Below, piece by piece: positions 59,212-64,000 of a stretch of 64,000 bases of DNA. A model generated the notes under the pieces. That model worked only from the letters and a program-made list of their open reading frames with translations. It had not been told where the DNA came from and did not search any database. The DNA is from Culex pipiens pallens. Lineage: Eukaryota; Arthropoda; Insecta; Diptera; Culicidae. The stretch is from contig NC_068939.1 of assembly GCF_016801865.2 (NCBI RefSeq), positions 87,267,881 to 87,331,880 of the forward strand. Direction: 5' to 3'. Each line of letters opens with the position of its first letter. Position 1 is the first letter of the stretch. The position numbers were made by a program, and so were the translations under genes.

Positions 59212-59466
59212 CTTGAAATGAAGTGTAGACTTGCGCAGCGCAACAGCAGCAAAAAAAAACGGAGTTCGGATGATTCGCAGAAGTGACTCTTTGCTCACTT
59301 ACACACGGACACCTTTTTTTTTGTTAGGGAAAAACTGGATTTCGCCCGCGTGTTTCAAGAGTCACGCACACACTTTTTCTTTTTATCCCTTTTTTGGAGG
59401 GGGGCTTACGCGATGCAAGGATCACCACACTGAGAAAACACTAAAACACGAGACACAAAAATGACA
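59212..59466 (-). other. Candidate 5' UTR exon, minus strand
   Basis: Acceptor CTACTTTTTTCCAG (ends 59467) and donor AAG|GTGAGA (exon end 59212) are both close to consensus. The exon is 255 nt. In-frame stops and no long coding frame fit a 5' UTR. It lies just downstream of the minus-strand core promoter at 59.95 kb. It may be spliced to 59897-59953, or the transcript may run through without splicing. Confidence 0.4.
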
Positions 59467-59760
59467 CTGGAAAAAAGTAGAAAATTGAAATTTAGTAGAT
59501 TAATCGTCAAAAAATCACGTTTTTTCAGAAAATTCAAGAAAATTGAGGAATTTTCGCGCTTGTCACTTCGTTTTTGTCTGCCACACGAGAAAAAAAAAAC
59601 AGTCGAATTTATTTGCTAATTTTTATTTTTAGCCTGTGCCGAAAATCACGAATCTTGAGCTCGCCACCATTCGTTCTCTTTCACTCCTTCTTTCTCCTCT
59701 TCTTTCTCTCCTTTCTTTTCCACACTCTTTCACTCTAAACAGTTGCTCGGATGCTGGCCG

Positions 59761-59768
59761 TGACGTAA
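59761..59768. promoter_or_regulatory. CRE-like site TGACGTAA
   Basis: A CREB/ATF-type site lies within the candidate promoter block, inside the transcribed side relative to the minus-strand TSS. Suggestive only. Confidence 0.3.
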
Positions 59769-59896
59769 CTCGGGTTCTTAAGCTCAAGCGAATTCTTCTT
59801 CGCGCACTCTTCTTTTTCCCCCTTTTCCTCTTCGTTTTCACTGTCTTTCAAGAAAAGCGCGCGATTTTCCTTTAAAAAAAAGTCGGAAAAACTCAC

Positions 59897-59953
59897 AATT
59901 CGGCACACTTGCAGATCGGCTCGACCAGCTCGCTAGACTGTCAAACGTCGAAT
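59897..59953 (-). other. Candidate first exon (5' UTR), minus strand
   Basis: Starts at the predicted initiator A (59953) and ends at AATT|GTGAGT, a good donor (59896-59891). Short, non-coding, in a GC-rich block. If real, it would be the first 5' UTR exon of a minus-strand gene, plausibly the PDZ gene at 12.5 kb, with a first intron of up to 47 kb. Confidence 0.4.
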
Positions 59954-59955
59954 GA
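59922..59955 (-). promoter_or_regulatory. Core promoter: initiator plus DPE
   Basis: On the minus strand TCATTC (59955-59950) matches the insect initiator TCAKTY, with +1 at 59953. GGTCG (59926-59922) matches the DPE consensus RGWYV at exactly +28 to +32, the spacing DPE promoters require. No TATA box lies upstream, as is usual for DPE promoters. By my rough estimate about three such pairs are expected by chance in 64 kb of both strands. The GC-rich context and nearby donor sites raise the odds that this one is real. Confidence 0.5.
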
Positions 59956-60365
59956 CGGTTCGGTTCGGGTTGGAAAATCTGCGCAACTCCCAGCGCGCGC
60001 GATTTTCCCAGCGAGTTTTCCCGTCGCTTTTCACGGCACGAGAGAGTGAGATTTTCGAGGTGAAGCGGGATTTTTCACCAATACTAACGATGTGCAAGGG
60101 GGTTAAGCCTAGAGCGGTTGGTACAAATACAGATTGGATTGAGTCGTTTAGTTTGAGTGACTAACTAGATAAGACATTTGGATCGATTTGGGTGAAAAAC
60201 ACGGTGGGACAAATGGACGATTTGTTTCGGCGGGGAAACACGTGTTTTGATTTTTTTTTTTTGTAATACTAATTTGCCTAACAAGCTAATCGGTAAGAAT
60301 TCATGAAGAAATAAAATTATAGAAATAACACTTGAACTCAACAGTTTGAATAATAAGTTTTCAAT

Positions 60366-60400
60366 TCTAATCTAATCTAATCTAATCTAATCTAATCTAA
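60366..60400. repeat. (TCTAA)7 microsatellite
   Basis: Seven exact TCTAA units followed by CCCTAG. It could be the tail of a decayed LINE, but no body or duplication is visible. Confidence 0.9.
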
Positions 60401-60409
60401 CCCTAGTTT

Positions 60410-60760
60410 TCAATTTATCAGAAACATGAATCCTGCAGCATGATATTATTTAGCTTATTGTATTCTAGTAACAGGAGTTTGTTTAGCGTTATAAAGAAAC
60501 TAGTCACGAAGAAATGATTTCAAATTATTTTCCAATTGCATATCATCAGAAATTCAGACGAACGTACCCAGACGTGCTTTGGTGACTCTTTTTAACTCAT
60601 CAACTTTTTTTTAAATTAATAAAAGCTATTTTTAAATTGGTACATGACTAATAAATAGAAAAATACTTTTTGTTCGACCGAAAAGGTTAAAATTGCCTCA
60701 ATAAACGAACCAACAACAACAACACATATTTTCGTTGATTGGATTCAAAGAAGTGTAATG
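60410..60760. other. AT-rich spacer
   Basis: No gene, repeat boundary or regulatory motif recognised. Confidence 0.4.
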
Positions 60761-60769
60761 ACTGTTCAG

Positions 60770-61226
60770 TAGGGTGCCCAAAATATTGGATTTTTTTTTC
60801 AAAACCTCGCTCCACAAGCTAATTATTGTTTTTTGAGCAATTTTAGGACTCTGGGCCAAATATGCGCAAAATCGGTCAATAGTTACCCATCGATACTCGG
60901 AAAATATGAAAAAACTATTTTCTTGTTGTTTGGCCTGCACGGAGCACTACTTTCATCAACATATTCCCAAATGTGAGATTCCCATTGGGAATTTATTGTT
61001 CTAGAACTTTGTAGAACATACCAAAGCTGTAAAACTCGATCCTGAAAAGTTATTAGCGATTTAAAAATGTAATTTTTGTATGAAAAACTTTTTTCACCAA
61101 CTTCAGGCTCGAGTATCAATGGGTTAATACCAACCAATTTCCCTCAAAATTGGCTCAGATGCTTAAAATAACAAAAAAAAATGATTTTTGCTTGTGGAGC
61201 AGGGAGTCATTTTTCTGGGCACCCTA
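60770..61226. mobile_element. hAT-type MITE, copy 1, intact
   Basis: Ends TAGGGTGCCCA and TGGGCACCCTA, flanked by exact 8-bp duplications CTGTTCAG (60762-60769, 61227-61234). It is 457 bp with no transposase. It serves as the uninterrupted reference for the nested copy at 44029-45662. Confidence 0.9.
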
Positions 61227-61570
61227 CTGTTCAGTATTAAACGGTTCAACTGTGTTATAATTTGTTTTTTGTTTCATCGACATTGTGAAACTACTTACAT
61301 TCTTCTGTCGCCTAAGAAGAATGCTAAAAAGTTAATTAAAGCACCCATTTGGGTAGAGAAAAGCTCAACTTTTGGAACACCTAAAACATAGTGCTAAAAC
61401 TTTTTTTAAACATTTTTTGTTGCAGTGGTATTGTTGACATTTTTAAACTGTCATTGATTTATCATCAAGTTATTGAAATAGTGACAAAAAATAAATATCG
61501 AACAAAAATTTTCTTAATTGTCAAGTCGAATTTCAAAATACATAAATAAAAGTGTAACAACATTACATAT

Positions 61571-62193
61571 GGGTAATTCTCTGCCAACTCACACAGCAGT
61601 TGCCCCGACCTCTCTTCGATTTGCGTGAAACTTTGTCCTAAGGGGTAACTTTTGTCCCTGATCACGAATCCGAGGTCCGTTTTTTGATATCTCGTGACGG
61701 AGGGGCGGTACGACCCCTTCCATTTTTGAACATGCGAAAAAAGAGGTGTTTGCAATAATTTGCAACCTGAAACGGTGATGAGATAGAAATTTGGTGTCAA
61801 AGGGACTTTTATGTAAAATTAGACGCCCGATTTGATGGCGTACTCAGAATTCCGAAAAAACGTATTTTTCATCGAAAAAAACACTAAAAAAGTTTGAAAA
61901 ATTCTCCCATTTTCCGTTACTCGACTGTAGCAAATTTTGGAACATGTCATTTTATGGGAAATTTAATGTACTTTTCGAATCTACATTGACCAAGAAGGGT
62001 CATTTTTTCATTTAGAACAAAATTTTTCATTTTAAATTTCGTGTTTTTTCTAACTTTGCAGAGTTATTTTATACAGTGTAACAATGTTCTAAAAAGTTGT
62101 AGAGCAGACAATTACAAAAATTTTGATATATAGACATAAGGGGTTTGCTTATAAACATCACGAGTTATCGCGATTTTACGAAAAAAAGTTTTG
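61571..62193. mobile_element. Solo arm of the GGGTAATTCTC fold-back element
   Basis: Starts GGGTAATTCTCTGCCAACTC and follows the left arm of the 36121-37471 element to its inner end (ATTTTACGAAAAAAAGTTTT), then stops. The second arm is missing. It carries ACACAGCAGTTGCCCC like the left arm of the full copy and lacks the extra bases of the right arm. Confidence 0.85.
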
Positions 62194-62249
62194 AGTTCAG
62201 TGGCCGCGCATCTGGAGACAGCTCATGACCCGGAGGTTGTACGAGCAGT
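62194..62249 (+). other. Exon-like segment between two repeats
   Basis: After a GAGTTCAG acceptor-like end, a frame reads VAAHLETAHDPEVVRAVK and stops exactly at AAA|GTAAGT, a consensus donor. The segment is GC-balanced, unlike its repeat neighbours. I do not recognise the protein. It could be a captured gene fragment, a real plus-strand exon of about 55 bp, or chance. Confidence 0.25.
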
Positions 62250-62254
62250 AAAAG

Positions 62255-62390
62255 TAAGTAGGGGAAATTCTCGTATGTTTGGCAGGTTGAGCACTCGCTC
62301 CTAACTCCATCCAATTTGCTGATTTTCACTATTTAAACAACTAATTTTGCAGAACTTTTGATAGAAACATGCTTGCTCACTTCTTCCCGA
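62255..62390. repeat. Repeat shared with 46815-46990
   Basis: Begins GGGGAAATTCTCGTATGTTTG and resembles the segment at 46.8 kb. It abuts the large element that starts at about 62393. Confidence 0.35.
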
Positions 62391-63217
62391 GCAGGGGTAA
62401 ATAACACGGGAATACCAAATTTTGGTATTACTTGGGCAAATAACAGCGACCAAAATGTGCCCTTGGTTGCCCAGTAATAGATGGTAAAATACCATGAAAT
62501 CATACCAAAGTCTTGTATGTGGAAGGGCACAACACTACCAAACCGTGTTATTCCAAGGGTAAAATAATACCTCAAAATAAAACCATTTCAATACCAAGTT
62601 GAGGTCTTCTGGATTTTTGAACATTGCTTGAATACCAAAACTTGGTATTGCCATGGTTTAATTTTAGGTATTCCCGCGCCCTTGGAAAATCATATTTTGG
62701 TATTCCTGTGGTCTTCCACATACATGATTTTGGTATGATTTCATGGTATTTTACCATCTATTACTGGGCAACCAAGAGCACATTTTGGTCGTTGATATTT
62801 GCACAAGTAATACCAAAATTTGGTATTTTCATACCATTTTTAGTGCAGCAGTTGCAGTTAGTGAAAAAACGGAAATGATCCATATGCAATCGCCAAATCT
62901 ACTCACCTGATGATTCCATGTTGTTCTTAGTGATATTCTTCACCACATCGAATGCATTTGTCATTGACGGCCTGTGCTTGAAGTTCTTGAAGATTCTGAA
63001 AAATAACAAGATTGAAAAATAAGTGTTATTAAAATGAAACTGAATTGAAATTCACCAAATTTCAATATTTTTTGTTTTTCAAAGTATTTGGTTATCCCGA
63101 CTTAGAAAAATTTCAACGTTTTAAAAAAAAATAAAATCAGCTTTAACATTTTTGGGTTTCATGTCATTTTAGCGCAAAATTAATTATCTCGTCAAAATTT
63201 ATAAAAAATTTCCCATA

Positions 63218-63383
63218 GGGACCATCCATAAACCACGTGGACACTTTAGGGGGGGGGGGGGTATGACGATTGTCCACGATCCATACAAAAAAGTTTTTTT
63301 TTGTATGGAAAATTGTCCACGAAAGGGGGGGGGGGGGGTACGAGATTCCCAAAAAAGTGTCCACGTGGTTTATGGATGGTCCC
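63218..63383. mobile_element. PIF/Harbinger-like MITE (GGGACCAT family), copy 2
   Basis: A 166-bp copy of the 2049-2218 element with the same GGGACCATCCATAAACCACG ends and poly-G tracts. ATA flanks it on both sides (63215-63217, 63384-63386). The empty site TTCCCATAGTTTCAGAGG is present in the neighbouring tandem units at about 63595 and 63810, which confirms the element's exact borders and its 3-bp duplication. Confidence 0.92.
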
Positions 63384-63394
63384 ATAGTTTCAGA

Positions 63395-63920
63395 GGAATT
63401 TGATGAAACCTTTCAATACCAAAATAATACCAAAATGTGCCATCCTGACATAGAAAATTTTCCACAATTTCAAGTCATTTCTGTAGGGGGTATATCAAAA
63501 ATGTTTAAAATCAGGTTTGAAATTCCCGGTTTTCAATGAAAGCATTCGCTTTGAGAAGCGCAAATTAATTATTTTGTCAAAATTGGTCAAAATTTTCCCA
63601 TAGTTTCAGAGGAATTTGATAAAACACTTCAATACCAAAATGTGCCATCCTGACTTAGAAAATTTTCCACAATTTCAAGTCATTTCTGTAGCGGGTATAT
63701 CAAAAATGTTTAAAATCAAGTTTGAAATTTCCGGATTTTAATGAAAGCATTCGCTTTGAGACATCATTTTAGCGCAAAATTAATTATTCTGTCAAAATTG
63801 GTCAAAATTTTCCCATAGTTTCAGAGGAATTTGATAAAATACTGTAATACCAAAAGAATACCAAAATGTGGTGTTCGACCATTGACAAATTCTGCAATTT
63901 TGCAATATCAAAACAATACC
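63395..63920. repeat. ~215-bp tandem repeat inside the large element
   Basis: Units start with GGAATTTGATRAAA at 63395, 63611 and 63826 (spacing 216 and 215). Each has CAATACCAAAAT, CATCCTGAC, CAAGTCATTTCTGTAG and GGTATATCAAAAATGTTTAA in order. A diverged earlier unit precedes the MITE (about 63080-63217). The left copy of the element carries about two units. Confidence 0.8.
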
Positions 63921-64000
63921 TTAAATTGGTATGATACCACATTTTGCTCTTGCATAATCCTTAAGACAAATTTTAAAGGGTCCAGGAATACCAAAATTTG

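Larger units (their letters stand above)
62393..64000. mobile_element. Unclassified large element (TACCAAAATTTGGTA type), right copy, cut by window end
   Basis: Inverted with respect to 55510-57240. It starts GCAGGGGTAAATAACACGGG. It has two inverted arms (about 62400-62520 and 62690-62835), then about 200 bp shared with the left copy, then at least three ~215-bp tandem units anchored at 63395, 63611 and 63826. It is interrupted by a PIF/Harbinger-like MITE at 63218-63383. The sequence after 63900 matches 55590-55740 reversed. Confidence 0.7.

Noticed and set aside
60366..60400. Telomere-like repeat
   Set aside because: TCTAA is not the arthropod TTAGG unit, and seven units is an ordinary microsatellite.
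1..64000. CRISPR array, prokaryotic operon, defence system or viral genome
   Set aside because: No spaced identical repeats with unique spacers, no Cas or phage proteins and no tightly packed coding sequence. Splice sites, SINEs and MITEs show an insect nuclear genome.

Overview
This is a eukaryotic window from a mosquito, most likely Culex. I infer this from the dispersed repeats, whose terminal inverted repeats and tRNA-derived SINE heads look like mosquito families, and from the AT-rich non-coding sequence between them. Almost none of the listed open reading frames is real. The only protein-coding sequence I can defend is one short exon on the minus strand (12512-12618). It has a polypyrimidine tract and CAG acceptor, an ATG two bases later, 35 codons, and a consensus GTAAGT donor. 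Its peptide is the start of a PDZ domain of the PDLIM/ZASP (Enigma/ALP) muscle Z-disc family, with a PWGFRLQGG carboxylate-binding loop.

About 47 kb upstream on the same strand, at 59.2-59.95 kb, lies a GC-rich block. It has an initiator (TCATTC), a DPE (GGTCG) at exactly +28, and plausible 5' UTR exons with splice sites. The simplest reading is that most of the window is the first intron of this PDZ gene, with the rest of the gene beyond the left edge (or partly in 1-12.5 kb, where I recognise no further exon). Linking this promoter to this exon is inference. GC-richer single-copy islands in the intron (for example 26.8-27.5, 47.5-50.6 and 53.1-54.6 kb) may hold enhancers or alternative promoters. 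Two carry perfect MEF2-type sites, which would suit a muscle gene.

The rest is mobile DNA, much of it nested with readable target-site duplications (TSDs). By region: 2-6 kb has PIF/Harbinger-like and TA-flanked MITEs, one holding a SINE with an 11-bp TSD. 15-18.3 kb is a cluster of TACCGA-rich MITEs, one split by a 1.7-kb hAT-like element built of GGAGTC hexamers (8-bp TSD). 21.8-22.4 kb is a long inverted repeat. 23.8-24.6 and 28.1-28.9 kb are retroposons with 24-bp TSDs. 36.1-37.5 kb is a 1.35-kb fold-back element, with a solo arm at 61.6 kb. 39.4-40.9 kb has a fold-back, a SINE with a 12-bp TSD and a TA-flanked element. 43.9-46.0 kb is a four-level nest (dispersed repeat, hAT MITE, TA-flanked element, short MITE). 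55.5-57.2 and 62.4-64.0 kb are two inverted copies of one large unclassified element with an internal ~215-bp tandem repeat. Each copy carries a private insertion that the other lacks, and the left one appears to be the tail of an ORF1-only LINE.

I found no CRISPR array, rRNA gene, canonical tRNA gene, bacterial operon or intact transposase. The novelty lies in the fold-back and tandem-repeat elements and in the exon and promoter hidden among them.
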